Made by a program: the position numbers and the translations under genes. Shown here piece after piece: positions 10,672 through 22,064 of a stretch of DNA of 64,000 nt. The notes under the pieces were generated by a model, which was given only the letters and a program-made list of their open reading frames with translations, did not search any database and had not been told where the DNA came from. Positions within the stretch are counted from its first letter, which is position 1. Every line of letters starts with the position of its first letter. Source of the DNA: Euborellia annulipes (taxonomy: Eukaryota > Arthropoda > Insecta > Dermaptera > Anisolabididae); assembly GCA_023213315.1 (NCBI GenBank), contig JAKCPI010001998.1:48313-112312 (forward strand), in the 5' to 3' direction.

Positions 10672-11374
10672 AAAGTTGTGTATTGTGATTTCACACCTAG
10701 TTTTTCATGTCGACATATATTTAGTTTCCACTAATATATTAAAATTCAAGATGTCAAATTTATAAACATGTAAAATATTTATATTTTGTTACCATGGTAA
10801 CCATTTCTCCTATCTCTCCTATGAAGTCCAAAAGAAAAGTGGCCCTCAAACAATTTTGAGCGCAAAATGACAATATATATTTTAAAAAGCATCTAAAAAA
10901 TAATTAATTTTTGAATTTTAATCAAAATCGTTAGAGCGAATTTTGAGAAAATAGAAAAAAAAACTTAAAAAGTACATCGGTAAAGTACTAGTCAGGAAAG
11001 AAACGGGAACCCACCTCAGTATTATTCCCATGAAAGTTACTCCTCAGAGTAACCACAACGTGTCAGGGCTGACACTAATGATTGCATAGAAAGTACTAGT
11101 AATCTTTGGCCGATTTTGTTCAAAAGTTTAGTGTCACGTCTAACGTAAATATAAAATTTCAACCTCCTAGCTCGATTCCTTCATGCTTTAAATTGAACCC
11201 AGACACACACACAGACAGACAGACCATGTTCCGAAAAGTATTTTTTGAATTCAGGGGACCTCAAAACGTGTATATCCATCAAAATCTCGACATCCAATTT
11301 TTGACATGAATACAATACTTTCTCTCTCTATATATTAACATATATATAGAGGTAAGAGAAAGTAAAAAGCCAAA
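10672..11374 (-). mobile_element. HINE, near full-length, with a 97-bp insert
   Basis: The 3' hairpin (10672-10715) is degenerate, but the CGACATATATTTAG, ACCATGGTAACC and CAAAATCTCGACATC body words and the terminal AGAGGTAAGAGAAAGT are present. A 97-bp insertion sits at 10993-11089, so this copy predates it. Confidence 0.85.
10993..11089. mobile_element. 97-bp structured insert with 11-bp target duplication
   Basis: AAAGTACTAGT occurs at 10982-10992 and again at 11090-11100, while other HINE copies have it once, so this is a clean insertion. The insert can form a GTTACTC-CTCA-GAGTAAC hairpin plus a GTCAG/CTGAC dyad. It has no A-tail, no TIR and no coding. It could be a very short SINE or a 5'-truncated LINE end. 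Confidence 0.7.
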
Positions 11375-11970
11375 AAAAAAACGGTGACCGAAACAGTGGA
11401 ATAAATTCTGGTATTTTTAAAGCAAAATTTCATCCACCTTTAAATAATATATTTTATAGCATGGACTGTTGCATTAATTTCAACGTTAGTTAATGAAAGT
11501 AAAAACGGAAAATTTAATATTTCAACTTTTGTTGTTTAATAACAAAAATTAATATTTCAATTAAATTTGTTTTTTTTTCGAGAGATGCTTTTGTTTCCTC
11601 TCAGTACCTACTGACGTAATTACAGAGAGTTTATTAATTAACTAAAATTATGTATTTATTTATTATTATTTTAGACAACATGCACCAAAAACAACCAGCT
11701 AACTAACTAACTAGCAACTAATTCTGTCGTATTAATTACACACAACTCTCGCCTCTCTAATGAAGCCCTTCTATGGGGCCATAAAAGAAAATAGAAATAA
11801 AGAGGCAGGGAATAAAATTTTCTATTCTCTACTAAAAAGTTGAAATGAGAGAAAATGGATAAAATTTCAAAGTTGAGTTTAAATCAAGTGAGTAATCGGA
11901 TTGTATAAAAAATGCTTAAAAAATTAATTGATGGCTAAAATATGAAGAAGGAGGGATTTAAATGGAACAA
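11375..11970. other. AT-rich, nothing recognised
   Basis: Low-complexity DNA with CTAACTAACTAA and ATTTATTTATTA runs. No ORF or TIR found. Confidence 0.4.
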
Positions 11971-11972
11971 TC

Positions 11973-12889
11973 TGGTGTGACAGCACAGAACACAACTTTC
12001 GATTACCCAAGGTAAGAGAAAGTTGTGTGCTGTGCTTGTCACACCAGATTTTTGTGGCGACATATAATATACAGTAGAGTTCCGGTAATCCGAACCTCGC
12101 TAATCCGAACTTCCGGTTAATCCGAACTCTTTTTGCATACGATTTTTTTTTTTTAAGAGGAATATAAATGAAAATTAGACATTAAAGGAACTTTATTTTA
12201 TTATTATTATGAAATATTTATTTAGAGTTTAATATCACCGACAAGTTTCACGGTTTAGAACGTTATAAATTCGACTTAATTATCAAAATTAACTAATTCA
12301 AGCTTACAATTCCGGTTAATCCGAACTTCCCGATAATCCGAACGACCTTCGGTCTTAATTAGTTCGGATTAACAAGACTCTACTGTATTTAGTTTCCGCA
12401 GATATATTAGAATTCAAGATGTACAATTTATTAGTATTGGAAAATATTTATATTTTGTTACCATAAAAACCATTTCTCCTATCTTTCCTATGAAGTACAA
12501 GAGTAAAGTGGTCTTCAGAAGATTTCAATGGCAAAATGAGAATATACATTTTAAAGAGCATCTAAAAAATAATCGATTTTAGAATTTTAATCAACACATC
12601 AGCAAAATACTAGTACTCTTTGGCCGATTTTGATTAAAAGCTTATTTTCAGGCCCTATGAGTGTGTCTAACGTAAAATATCGTATCATCCTCCTAGCTCA
12701 ATTCCATGGTTTAAATTGAACCCAGACACATAGAGAGACAGACCATAAGACGAAAACATCTTTTTGGGTTCAGAGGACCTCAAAACGTGTATATCCATCA
12801 AAATCTCGACATCGAATTTGTGACATGAATCCAATAATTTCTCTCTCTATAAGCTTATATTAACATATATATAGAGGTAAGAGAAAGCA
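11973..12889 (-). mobile_element. HINE, full-length but interrupted
   Basis: The 3' hairpin starts at ATCTGGTGTGAC (11979) and the terminal GAGGTAAGAGAAAG lies at 12874-12887. The body is split by a 314-bp pogo-type MITE at 12072-12385; removing it restores the CGACATATA-TTTAGTTTCC order seen in other copies. Confidence 0.85.
12072..12385. mobile_element. 314-bp pogo/Tigger-type MITE
   Basis: TIR CAGTAGAGT...AATCCGAAC with its complement ending ACTCTACTG, flanked by TA on both sides. AATCCGAAC is repeated several times subterminally. This is the typical layout of pogo-superfamily MITEs. It is younger than the HINE it interrupts. Confidence 0.85.
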
Positions 12890-13180
12890 AAAATAAATAA
12901 ATAAAAACAAAAAATATTTTATATTTCATGTGAAATATGAAGAAAATATAACAAGTGCCAACAGTGATTTTGGTGCTGTGGAATTTTGAACTATTCCTGA
13001 GTATATGGGAAGTCCGAAAATGCCATAAAATTTTCCCCATCAGCTCTACTTTTAGAGATATAGAGAAAATTAAATAATATACATAATCCGATTTTGAATA
13101 TTCTAGATTTTTTAAAGGTATTACCTCTTAAAATATGCGGATAGTTAAAATTAGTAAACGACCGAATATTCGGTTTCGGC
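12890..13180. other. AT-rich spacer
   Basis: No recognisable feature; contains a CCGAATATTCGG dyad near 13163. Confidence 0.35.
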
Positions 13181-13440
13181 CAAAAAGTAGCCGAAACCTG
13201 AGCCTGAAAATATGGGATCGCACGCCAAAAAAAAAAGGTCAAATGATTTGCACTTGAGGGAGGAAAAAATTTTCCGTTTAGTGGAAAAGGGGCGGAAAAA
13301 ATTTAGTCTCCTTAAAAAAAAAGGTAAAAATGATTTTTTTCACGGAAGGGGAAAAAATTTCCCCACAGGGCGGAAAACTTTGGTTCCGCGGGGCAGAAAA
13401 AAATTTAGTTTCTTTAAAAAAAACCGGCCGGACAAGTATG
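13180..13440. mobile_element. hAT-type MITE interior fragment
   Basis: Has the reiterated GGCGGAAAAAATTTAGT and TTTGGTTCCGCGGGGCAG words found inside the CAGGGGCGTATATA-ended MITEs at 27905-28164, 37280-37483 and 40856-41179. The terminal repeats are missing. Confidence 0.4.
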
Positions 13441-13509
13441 CCCTGTATATTTCAACCAAAGCGTGTTTTCGTAGTGCCCTGTGCCCTTCTCGCTAATTTA
13501 TTTAGCATT

Positions 13510-13837
13510 TCTCTTTAAATATTAATGAGATAACCTTTTTCTGTCATGGATTATTACGTAGTCTTTACCCCCCACGTCTCTCTAGTATATAAAATTTAAA
13601 ACCCTCTTTTTTGATAGTATATTATGTAATTATAATAATGTTTATGCTGATGATGATGACGCTATAAGATAGAAGAAAAAAAAGTGGGAATTTTCCTATC
13701 GTTAACATTTATTCACTTTCATGCACACACATTTCTCTTATCTCTTTCTAAATGTTTGCGAATTTGTAAGAGTGAACTAGAGAGAGAGATAATGAGTTAA
13801 GGTTGAACATTAACTCACCTTAAATAAGAGTGAGGGA
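13510..13837. other. Unassigned AT-rich DNA
   Basis: Simple GATGATGATGA and GAGAGAGAG runs only. Confidence 0.35.
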
Positions 13838-14407
13838 GTTCTCTTATAGAGAAAGTATTGGATTCATGTCAAAAATTCGATGTCGAGATTTTAATGGAAT
13901 TTGAGGTCCTCTGAGTTCAAAAAAGTGGGTTCCGAAAATGCAAGATAAAATATCAAGGAAATGAGCTAGGAGGTTGAAATTTTATATTTAAGTTCTCCAC
14001 TGGCACGAGATAGGAAGCTTTTGAACAAAATCGATCAAAGAGTACTAGTACTTTACTGATGTACTTTTTCAGTTTTTTTCGATTTTCTCTAAATTCGATA
14101 TAAAGATTTTTTTGATTAAAATTCAAAAATCAATTATTTTTTATATTCTCTTTAAAATGTATATTCTCATTTTGCCATTGAAATCTTCCTAAGAACACTT
14201 TACTCTTGTACTCCATAGAAAAGATAGGAGAAATGGTTGCCATGGTAACAAAATATAAATATTTTACATCTTGAATTCAAATGTTCCGTACTGTCGAGAA
14301 CTAAATATATGCCGACACAAAAAATCTGGTGTGACAAGGACAGAACACAACTTTCGATTACTGAAGGTAAAAGAAAGTTGTGCTGTGCGAGCAGTCCCAC
14401 CAGATTT
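13838..14407 (+). mobile_element. HINE, short subfamily, microsatellite deleted
   Basis: Starts AGAGAAAGTATTGGATTCAT just inside the 5' hairpin and ends in the complete 3' hairpin (CTGGTGTGACAAGG...CCACCAGATT). The GT-rich block is missing between AAAAAGTGGG and the body. Confidence 0.85.
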
Positions 14408-14486
14408 TTAAAAATTAATGTATTTACAAGTTATTTTAGTTTAAATGCTTTTTAAAGGAACGTGAAAACGGAAAAATTTGGATTAA

Positions 14487-14861
14487 GGTGCGCGTCTCGA
14501 AAAACTGTTAAAACATGATTGACTCGAGGCGGCAAGAGATGGCGTTAGTGTTCCCCCATTAGAATACACGCAACTTGATCCATTTCATTCTAGACTTTCC
14601 AGCTAATTAATTAAAGGCAAAAGATTAATTATTTTTTAACACAATGATTACTAATTTAATTATCTACAACTTATAGAGCTCCTTTTTTTTAAATATCTTT
14701 TATTTAATGCGATTAATCAAAAAAAAAATTTTTTTTCGAAAAAGGACTTCTATTATTTGTAGATATTTTAAATAGCTTTAATTTTAAAAAAATTTGAGGT
14801 CGATAGCTTCAAAATTGTGGCCGCTGGAAACTCCCAAAATTAGCACTCCGAGACGCGCACC
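14487..14861. mobile_element. 375-bp piggyBac-type MITE
   Basis: TIR GGTGCGCGTCTCG / CGAGACGCGCACC between TTAA at 14483-14486 and 14862-14865. Inverted relative to the copy at 8106-8504. Confidence 0.85.
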
Positions 14862-14954
14862 TTAAAGAAAAAATTTTAATGAAAATTTATCTTTGAGAAG
14901 GCTGGACCCCTTGGGGCTGAAGTATATCCGGTATTTTAAAAATATTTTTGTGTA

Positions 14955-15007
14955 TTGGGAGGGGGGGGGGGGTTAAAAATGAGTTCGAACCCCCCCCCCC
15001 CCCCCTC
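14955..15007. repeat. Poly-G / poly-C foldback
   Basis: A G12-type run and a C15-type run about 17 bases apart can pair as a hairpin. It resembles the GC-rich tips of the hAT-type MITEs here. Confidence 0.4.
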
Positions 15008-15185
15008 CCCGAAAAATTTCTATATATTAGTTCGCATATTTTTTCAATTTTTATTTTATTTCGCTTCGTCTAAATTCCGGCGCGGTTATTTATTAGTTGA
15101 TGTTCTCTCAACATTTTACTGGAACTGTAAATCAGGTCTATTCTCTAAAAACAGATTTAACGTCTGATAAGATCAGAATGAAATA

Positions 15186-16524
15186 GGGGAAATGCGCCTA
15201 GAATGGACCACTGCCTAGATTGGACCATGTTGGTTGTGACTGTTTGGTAGGTGGTTCAAAGCTCCTAGCGACGGGATATGGTAGTACAGGACACCATTCA
15301 GTACAGCTCCGAGTCTCATCATGTTTGGACGCATCTTCTGTGTACAAAGTGTGTTTTGTGTTTTTGTGGCAGTTTCATGTTATTTTCCAAGCCTGTCACT
15401 TAGAAGCTACACCAGCATCCATACTCAAAGTTAAAACTAATTTAATATATTAATGTTACACGTATTTTTACCAATAAGAGCGACGCAAATTTATTGTGAT
15501 AGCATTATTTTTGTTTTGACTGTCATACACAGAATCCAAAATTGCGCATTTGCTTAAATTGGACCACATCGGTTTGCCTAAATTGGACCACATTCGAGTG
15601 GTGGTCCAATTCAAGAAAATATTATTGAATCCTGTTTCAGATGGCGAGTCGTGGAAAATATGGACAATGGACAGAAGAAGAAATATATAGGGCGATTACA
15701 AGTTACAGAAATGGTGACATGGGTTTAAATGCTGTAGCTAAATGTTATGGTGTGCCCAAAGCTACGTTGAAAAGGAGATTAGATGGTAAGAATTTACATG
15801 CGACGGAACACAAAAAAATTCTTGGACGCCTAAATAATTTACCGGATGAAATTGAAAATGATATAGTGGCTCATGTCCTCAAACTAGAAGAAATGTTCTT
15901 TGGGATAACACGTGCAGATTTAAAAAATTCTTGCATACCAAGTAGCAGAAGAGAACAACTGTCTTGAAAACCGCTTCAACAATGATAAAAAATCCGCTGG
16001 AGATAAATGCTATTACAATTTTATTGCCCTCCATCCTCAACCAAGGTTACGATCACCGGAACCAACTTCTGTTGCCAGAGCATCTGGTTTTAATAAACAA
16101 AGAGTTGGCGATTTTTTTAAGAAACTGAAATCAGTAGTAGACGAAAACAATATGGATGTATTGTCTATCTACAATATTGACGAAACTGGGCTCTCTACTG
16201 TTCAGAAGCCGCAAAAGGTTCTTGCTCTTAAAGGAAAACATCAAGTTGGAGATTTATGCGTTCTTGTTGCTATTTAATATAGACGGTTCAATTTAGGAAT
16301 ACACTGGTCCAACCTAGGCAAATGCTCTCAGATTTTTCATCCTGACATAAGTTTAAAATAAGTAATTAAACTCTTTTATTTTTTATTCAAACTATTTCAC
16401 GATTTGCAAATATGTATATGAATACTTTGTGCATGTATTAGTCTTTTCCAGTAAAATCCACATGTTTCTAAAATTATGTTATCAGTGATTTTAGTTAAGT
16501 GGTCCAAATAAGGCATACTTCCCC
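15186..16524 (+). mobile_element. pogo/Tigger-like DNA transposon, internally deleted
   Basis: Flanked by TA (15184-15185 and 16525-16526). The TIRs are imperfect: GGGGAAATGCGCC...TGGACCACT on the left and the complement of AGTGGTCCA...TTCCCC on the right. TGGACCA / TGGTCCA words recur at least five more times inside the ends, as subterminal transposase sites would. It encodes the broken transposase at 15641-16278. Confidence 0.85.
15641..16278 (+). pseudogene. pogo-family transposase, frameshifted and truncated
   Basis: The N-terminus (MASRGKYGQWTEEEIYRAIT) followed by GLNAVAKCYGVPKATLKRRL is a Psq/CENP-B-type helix-turn-helix that binds the TIRs. Near 15930, in an A-run, the frame shifts from ADLKNS to one that continues with LAYQVAEENN. 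It then runs through SPEPTSVARASGFNKQRVGD and YNIDETGLSTVQKPQ, the segment carrying the first Asp of the DDE catalytic triad. The frame ends after KHQVGDLCVLVAI, so the second and third acidic residues are missing. Related proteins are considerably longer. The product cannot be an active transposase. Confidence 0.9.
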
Positions 16525-16529
16525 TAGTA

Positions 16530-18050
16530 TCAAAACCAAAGGAAAAATTAAAATAAAATAGCATCTAAGCAGAGAACAAAATAAAAATAAAATAGCGTTC
16601 AGACAAACGTAAAAATCAAAGAAATTTCCTCAAAATACAGACAAACCTCAAAATAAAATATCATCAAAATAAAACAGAAACAAAACAAATCCAGACATCC
16701 AAAAATACATAGGCTCCAAACAAAAAAAACATTAGAAACAAAACAACATCAAAACAAAATTGAAATAAAACGAAAGGTACATCACGATATATACAGAAAG
16801 ACTCTAAAGCGTAATTTTGGATCTATTGCCAAATAAAAATGTAAAGCCAAAGCGTTAAAATTTAGTAGATAGTGTTAAAAATTAATGCCATGGCTAGAAG
16901 GTGCCTTTAATATTTTAACGTCGTGTTTAAAATAAAAACGGCGTCCTTAACCAAAAAGTTAGGTTATGATTTTGATAGCTTTGGAATAAAAGCAACAAAT
17001 TAACGTCGCTGTTAAAACTTTGTTTAGAGAATAGCATTTTTAACGCTGATTGTTTTTACATTACTTTTTAACACCCATTTGTTTATTTTAAATTTTAACA
17101 CCTGTTTTTAGAGAATAGACCTGAATATTAGTCAACAAAATTATGTTAAAAAGTCGATATATACAAGATATGGACTGTTTATTTTGAAAGTGGTGTAAGT
17201 CCATTTTCTATTGTTTCGAGAAAATGAAAGGTTAACATATCTGTTTATTAAAAAACCTATGTACCGACCAATTTTCAATTGTACAAAGCATGTGAATTTT
17301 TAAAGAAATTTACCACTAGATATTTATACATAGAAAATTTACATTAATTTAAGCATAAATTATGTGATATCTCATTAAAAAAAAAAAAAAAAATGGACTC
17401 ACACCACTTTCAAAATAAACGGTCCATATAAAGAACCGAAACTCCCTCAACCATGCTGATTTTCGGCAAGGATTTAGGAAGGGAAAAATAAAAAACACAA
17501 ATATATATACATTTAGAAATTTCAAAAAAAAAAAAAAAGCATTGTAGTGACGCAATGCAGCAAAGAATGTTAAAATATGTAAATGATGACGTAAAGGAAA
17601 TGTTATCTTTTAAATCGAAAAAAACTAATAAAATTCTTTTTTAACACTCACAAATAGAGATAAAAGAGAGAAAATTTTATTATCTGACATTTCATTAAAA
17701 AAAAAAAAGTAAAAATCTGACAGCTGTTAGAAAACATCAATTTTTATTTGAATTTTTTTTTTTTTTTTAAATGGTACTTTAACCAAGTTTTATTTTTTCC
17801 CTTTTTTATGGCTGCCGTGAGTTGAGTTTTAATTAACTAAGAATCTCATGAAGAATTGGTCGTTGTTGTTGTTGTAAATCAACAAAAAAAAAAAAAAAAA
17901 TTATTTCGATTTGTTTAAAACTGGCATGAGTTCGGAGGCTTCAGATTCCTGGACCCCCCCCCCCCTCTCCCCAATTATGGCTTTTAAAATGAACAGGGTC
18001 AAATATTTCTCGCTTTTGTCAATAAGAAATAAAAAATGATGGGTAAGACA
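16530..18050. other. A-rich unassigned DNA
   Basis: 16530-16790 is dominated by AAAATAAAAC-type words; the rest is AT-rich with long A and T runs. 17161-17230 and 17385-17435 share CCACTTTCAAAATAAAC in opposite orientation, a weak inverted repeat. No coding sequence supported. Confidence 0.4.
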
Positions 18051-18054
18051 ATGC

Positions 18055-18903
18055 ATGTGGTTTCCAAACTTTATGTTACAACGCCTTCCTTAAAAATATT
18101 TAATCATATGACGCCTCCCCCCCCCCTCATCAATTTTTTAAAATAATACAAAAACAAAAATGTTTAACGCTAAAAAATTTAAATTTATATTAAGGAGGAG
18201 TCAAAAAAAAAATTCCAAAAAGACATATGCGGCCATAATTATTTCTTTTATTGTCTGAATGATGTTTCGGTCACTGGTCTAGGCCATCTTCAGAGCCGGA
18301 GGCGAGAATAAATTAAATTTTAATTTCATTTTTCATTTAAAATTCAGAATAAATAAAAAAAAAATATTTTGATATAAATTTCTTGTGAGGTAGGCTATAT
18401 CTTTGTGGCTGAAAGTCGAAAAAAATTCCAAGATATGTGCAGCCAAAATTATTTTTTTTTTGTGACGTTTCGGCCTGTTCTAGGCCATCTTCAGAGCCGG
18501 AGGCGAGAATAAATTAAATTTTAATTTCATATTTCATTTAAAATTCAAATTTAATTTTGTTTTAATTTAGGCGAGAATAAATTAAATTTTAATTTCATTT
18601 TTCATTTAAAATTCAAATTTAATTTATTCTCGCCTCCGGCTCTGAAGATGGCCTAGAACAGGCCGAAACGTTACAAAAAAAATAATAATAATTTTGGCTG
18701 CACATGTCTTGGAATTTTTTTCGACTTTCAGCCACAAAGATATACCTCACAAGAAATTTATAAAAAATATTTTTTTTTATTTATTCTTATTTATAAGGCT
18801 AGCAATCATTTGAAAAATTGCTCGCTGTGGCTAATATTCGCGCCTCCCCTTAGACTAGTCCGCGCCTCCCTAGGGAGACGCGTCTCACAGTTTGGAAAAC
18901 GCT
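18055..18903. mobile_element. hAT-like element interrupted by Penelope-like repeats
   Basis: The ends GTGGTTTCCAAACTT and AGTTTGGAAAACGC are inverted, in the style of hAT ends (CAGTGGTTCCCAA). A second left end of the family is at 25366-25450 with the same following sequence (TTAAAAATATTTAATC). The target duplication is not clear. Its centre holds the repeats at 18210-18760. Confidence 0.5.
18210..18760. repeat. Penelope-like repeat, three units, one inverted
   Basis: Two minus-strand units (about 18210-18345 and 18425-18560) and one plus-strand unit (about 18570-18735). Each carries CTCTGAAGATGGCC followed closely by CCGAAAC on its sense strand. In the intact units GGCCT pairs with AGGCC. 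Confidence 0.6.
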
Positions 18904-19116
18904 GCATTAAATCATAGGAACGCCTGGAAGTTAGGCAACCAGAAGCGTAAACGAATGGAAGTGAAGGATAAAGGTGTAAAAAGAAACTCCTCCTCTTTTA
19001 CTCCCACTTGTGCCCACACAGCGAGTTTTCATGTTTTTTTATTTGGTCTGGCGGGGCCTTATTTTCTACTCCCTGACATTTTCCTTTTTCTAGAGTATTC
19101 AAAGAAGGACCTAAGA

Positions 19117-19282
19117 CAATGGTCGTAACTAGAGAATTTGGCTGGGGGGGGGGGGGGCATGGGACCAGATATCCTCCGGGGGGCCTGGAAAGCTCCATAT
19201 TTTTTCAATTTTTCTTGGGGCAGAGAGCTTTCTGGGGGGGAGAAGCAGGCCCCTCAGCAGCCCCCTAGTTACGCCCATGGCT
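19117..19282. mobile_element. Short GC-rich inverted-repeat element
   Basis: Ends ATGGTCGTAACTAG and CTAGTTACGCCCATGG are inverted. The interior holds CTTTCTGGGG and TTTTTCTTGGGGC words shared with 62589-62783. Confidence 0.5.
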
Positions 19283-19284
19283 AA

Positions 19285-19600
19285 GACTCTCTCGTTGTTT
19301 CTTCAGTTTCGTTTCTCATTCTGGTCGTCTACCTCCTAGGCGTTCTCTTAATTAAAATCAAGATGCCCCGTTTGTTCGTTTCACTTGACATGGTAAAAAG
19401 TGCAAAAATGTCCAGGCACGCTACGTTACCCAAGTCAAAAGGTGCAAATGTGGTTAGAACAAAAAGTGCAATTTTTTCTATCTGTTCGTTCCAACTTGCA
19501 AAATGAGCTAACCTAACCTTACATTCCGTTGTCATTTTTCAGGGTGGCTACAGAGAAATGATTTGAAATTTCCTTGATAATTCCAGGCTACCAGATTTTT
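19285..19600. other. Unassigned spacer
   Basis: Contains repeated AAAAGTGCAA words in one orientation; no feature recognised. Confidence 0.35.
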
Positions 19601-20788
19601 AGAGCTGATGGTGAGGCCTCTCAAGTGGGGGGGGAGGGTGCTCTTGGTGTTAAGGAGGACTTAGCGTTTACAATTCTCCGAGTGGATCAAAGCCATTTAT
19701 CACGGATGCTCTCAGAGAGATTTTTCGGTTAGGCTCGAAGATAAAACTTATTGGAGATTTAAATGCACGCCATAACTTCTAGGGCTGTAAGAAAGCTAAT
19801 AGGAATGGACAAAATCTTCTCAATTTTTCTTTCCAAAACGGAATTGATATCCTTTTTCCCAATGATCCGACGCGGTTGCCACTTAACCTGCGAGCCGAAC
19901 CCAGTGTGCTGGACTTGTCTCCTTCAAAGGGATGCCAAATGTTTCAAGCTCATTTACAAGTTGAACACTCTTTTCCTGGTAAAATTAAGAGTCTTATTAG
20001 GGTCAAAAATAAACTTAGAAAAGAATGGAATTTGAGGAGAAATCTAACTGCTCGTCACTCAATGAATGCTTTAGCGGCGCAAGTGAGGTATGAAGTGGCT
20101 CTTTGGAGTCAGGAAGTGTGGAAGGAGAGAATTAGACAGCTTTCTGCTGAGAATAATACTATCTGGCAATTCGTAAAGAGGCTCAAGAATCGCTGATCCC
20201 TTTTTGGTCCTCTTGCAGGCCCTCAAGGTGCGGTTTACTGGTCATACGACCAAGCTGAAATGATAGCTGATGTGTACGAGGAGCAATTCTCTAATAACGG
20301 CCCTTCTACCTACGACAGAGAACTTCTTGAGGAGAAAAATCAGCGAATGTTTCACGATGTCAATTCCCCGATTCCAATTTCAATCATCAAAACTAAGCAT
20401 GTGGGACAAGCTTTAAAACTAGTTAAGCAATGTAAAGCTCCAGGTTATGATGGAATTGTTCCAGTTTTTGTCAGGTCTCTGCCTGGTAAAGTGTTGATAG
20501 TTGTAGCCCGGATCTTCCAAGCTATGTTGAATCTTAAAGAAAGGCTTAATTCTTCCGATACGTAAACCGAATAAGGATAATAAACAAGCGGCCAGCTATC
20601 GCCCGAATTCCATTCTCTCTATTCTTGGTAAGATCGCCGAACGGTTTGGCTTCAGCAAGACACCGAGCTGAAGAGAACTTTACCGAATTTCTAATTTGGG
20701 TTCCGCAAGAATCACAATTCGCAAGTGGCAACATAAAAAAAATGTTTGTGTTGACCTGTGTTATAATTTAATCAAGCAAATGGATTTA
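19600..20788 (+). pseudogene. Jockey-like LINE: endonuclease end, linker and RT start
   Basis: Successive frames read: the endonuclease C-terminus with KLIGDLNARHNFWGCKKANR; a linker with KEWNLRRNLTARHSMNALAA; the RT N-terminal segment with KLVKQCKAPGYDGIVPVFV; and, after a frameshift near 20545, PIRKPNKDNKQAASYRPNSI followed by FGFRKNHNSQVAT. These match the 'GDfNA.h', 'KapG.Dgi', 'i.KPgK....YRPIsLL' and 'qfGFR..hs' landmarks of Jockey-superfamily LINEs. Stops (for example near 20195) and frameshifts make it non-functional. The RT domain is cut by the HINE at 20789, and no continuation was found beyond it. Confidence 0.85.
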
Positions 20789-21437
20789 AAAAAATCTAGT
20801 GTGACGGGTCGCACAGCACACAACTTTCTCTTACCTTCGGTAATCAAAAGTTGTGTTCTGTGCTTGTCACGCCAGGTTTTTCGTGTCGACATATATTTAG
20901 CTTCCGATAGTACGATACATTTGAATTTCAAAATGTAAAATTTATAAGTATGGGAAAATATTTATATTTTGTTACCATGACAACCATTTCTCCTATCTTC
21001 CCTATGGAGTACAAGAGTAAAGTGGTCTTCAGAAGATTTCAATGGCAAAATTAGAATATACATTTTAAAGAGAATCTAAAAAATAATTGATTTTTGAATT
21101 TTAATAGTTGAAGCGAATTTTGAGAAATAAAAAAAAAAACTGAAAAAGTGCATCAGTAAAGTACTAGTACTCTTTGGTTGATTTTGTTCAAAAGCTTCGT
21201 GTCACGTCCCATAAAGGTGCCTAACTTATTTATAATATTTCAATTTCCTAGCTTTTTTCGTTCTAGAGATATATTGGTCACAAGCAAACAGACCATGTCG
21301 CGAAAACCACTTTTTTGGATTCAGGGGACCTCAAAACGTGTATACCCGTCAAAATCTCGACATCGAATTTTTGACATGAATCCAATACTTTCTCTCTCTA
21401 TATATTAACAAATATATAGAGGTAAGAGAAAATAAAA
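20789..21437 (-). mobile_element. HINE, short subfamily, complete
   Basis: The 3' hairpin begins ATCTAGTGTGACGGG and the 5' hairpin ends AGAGGTAAGAGAAAATAAAA. The microsatellite is reduced to a few bases near 21285. It sits in an A-run of the LINE RT. Confidence 0.9.
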
Positions 21438-21439
21438 AA

Positions 21440-22018
21440 CAATGTTTAATCTAAGCATATATGGTACAAAATGCTGCAAAAGATGTCACATTATAATAAA
21501 ATGAATGGCTTCTCCTTCACTTACTTCTTTTGTTACCATCAAGATTCAATAGAAAGTCATAAAAATCGTTCTTTTTTTTCGGGATCAATGAGTCAGACGA
21601 GGGGCTTATCAACGCTGTGCTGGCTGGCCCTAACCAAATGGGCTATTTATTATCAAACCTCCTCACATTTAATAAATGCCCTTTATTTGAATTAATCTTT
21701 TTTTTTTTTTTTATACTGTATAAAATTTCAATTTAAGTTTCTTTATTGGACTCTATTTGTGAAATGTTTATTTTACAAACATATTGTATTAACAAAATTA
21801 TAATATTTTGTTATGATAAATGGCTCAAGATATAAATATCATCTCTCTGCTTGTTTGTTTTAATGTACAGTAGTGGGTGTGTATACACAGAATTTAAATA
21901 AACACCTTGTCTCCTCTGGTCATGAATTGTAATTAGATTTCAACAAAAATTGAACGTGTCGGTGAAATTATATTTATGCTTAATTAGACATTTATATTTT
22001 GTGTATTTAAAAAGTATT
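21440..22018. other. Unassigned AT-rich DNA
   Basis: No TIR or ORF support. The upstream LINE frame does not resume here. Confidence 0.4.
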
Positions 22019-22064
22019 AATTTCTCTTACCTATGTATATATGTTATATATATACGTATATATA

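Noticed and set aside
13212..13496. Lysine-rich open frames on the plus strand
   Set aside because: They arise from A-runs and reiterated GGCGGAAAA words of a hAT MITE interior.
18998..19198. Proline-rich open frame on the minus strand
   Set aside because: Produced by the G-run of a GC-rich inverted-repeat element; no domain or start context.
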